Assembly (NCBI GenBank): GCA_964581105.1
Contig: CAZOMB010000033.1
Location: 1 to 5,114, forward strand
Direction of reading: 5' to 3'
Origin: UBA10161 sp964581105
Lineage (GTDB): Archaea > Micrarchaeota > Micrarchaeia > Anstonellales > Anstonellaceae
Length of the DNA: 5,114 nt
Below, in pieces: positions 5,054 through 5,114 of this stretch. Below the pieces are notes generated by a model. It was not told the DNA's origin. It did no database searches and was given only the letters and a program-made list of their open reading frames with translations. Every line of letters begins with the position of its first letter. The stretch's first letter is position 1. A program made the position numbers and the translations under genes.

Positions 5054-5114
5054 CTTTGTCTCTTTCCATTTTATTTTCAAAAAATGCGTGGCGCAGCTCA
5101 TGCAAGGGTCATAT
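5039..5114 (-). CDS. NiFe hydrogenase large subunit, C-terminal fragment
   Basis: Only the last 24 codons are inside the window; the gene enters from the right edge. The visible peptide is YDPCMSCATH followed by FLKIKWKETKSKGK and a TAA stop. DPCxxCxxH is the C-terminal motif of NiFe hydrogenase large subunits: its two Cys (in DPCMSC) are ligands of nickel and the bridging iron site, and the maturation protease cleaves after the His. The predicted removed tail is thus 14 residues, strongly basic. The CMSCATH form with a terminal His resembles cytosolic group 3 (F420-reducing, methyl-viologen-reducing or NADP-linked sulfhydrogenase-type) enzymes more than membrane-bound group 1 enzymes, but the subgroup cannot be fixed from this fragment. 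Its end overlaps the maturation protease gene by 15 nt on the other strand. Confidence 0.9.
   Translation of the reverse strand, partial: YDPCMSCATHFLKIKWKETKSKGK

Overview
The window looks archaeal. The riboflavin synthase is the archaeal RibC type (a lumazine-synthase-like fold), not the bacterial RibE type. The divergent intergenic region carries a TATA box. Several starts are leaderless or carry G-rich Shine-Dalgarno sequences. The two exported proteins have the low-complexity, Ig/FN3-rich style common in archaeal surface proteins. The set (small compact operons, a cytosolic-type NiFe hydrogenase, large exported Cys-rich proteins) would suit a small-genome DPANN-like lineage. That placement is inference; the domain-level call is firmer.

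From left to right, positions 1-1198 hold a tight minus-strand riboflavin cluster, ribB-ribC-ribH, with gaps of 1 and 2 nt; ribH is cut by the left edge. It covers the step that makes the four-carbon unit from ribulose 5-phosphate and the last two steps, lumazine and then riboflavin. Positions 1245-4609 hold a two-gene minus-strand pair for the cell surface. The first gene encodes an 859-residue exported protein with FN3-like and Ig/PKD-like domains, a Cys-rich block and a C-terminal transglutaminase-like catalytic domain with an intact Cys-His-Asp triad. The second, 2 nt downstream, encodes a 260-residue protein with a signal peptide, an Ig-like domain, four clustered Cys, a Pro-rich stalk and a C-terminal membrane anchor. 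They look co-transcribed and translationally coupled.

At 4610-4681 a short divergent intergenic region contains one near-symmetric TATA box that could serve both directions. To its right, 4682-5053 on the plus strand encodes a compact NiFe-hydrogenase maturation endopeptidase. Converging on it from the right edge is the very end of a minus-strand gene not otherwise visible: the C-terminus of a NiFe hydrogenase large subunit, with the nickel-binding DPCxxCxxH motif and a 14-residue tail of the kind such proteases remove. The two genes overlap tail to tail by 15 nt, so the probable enzyme and substrate pair are encoded on opposite strands of the same DNA.

No RNA genes, CRISPR arrays, insertion sequences or riboswitches were seen.
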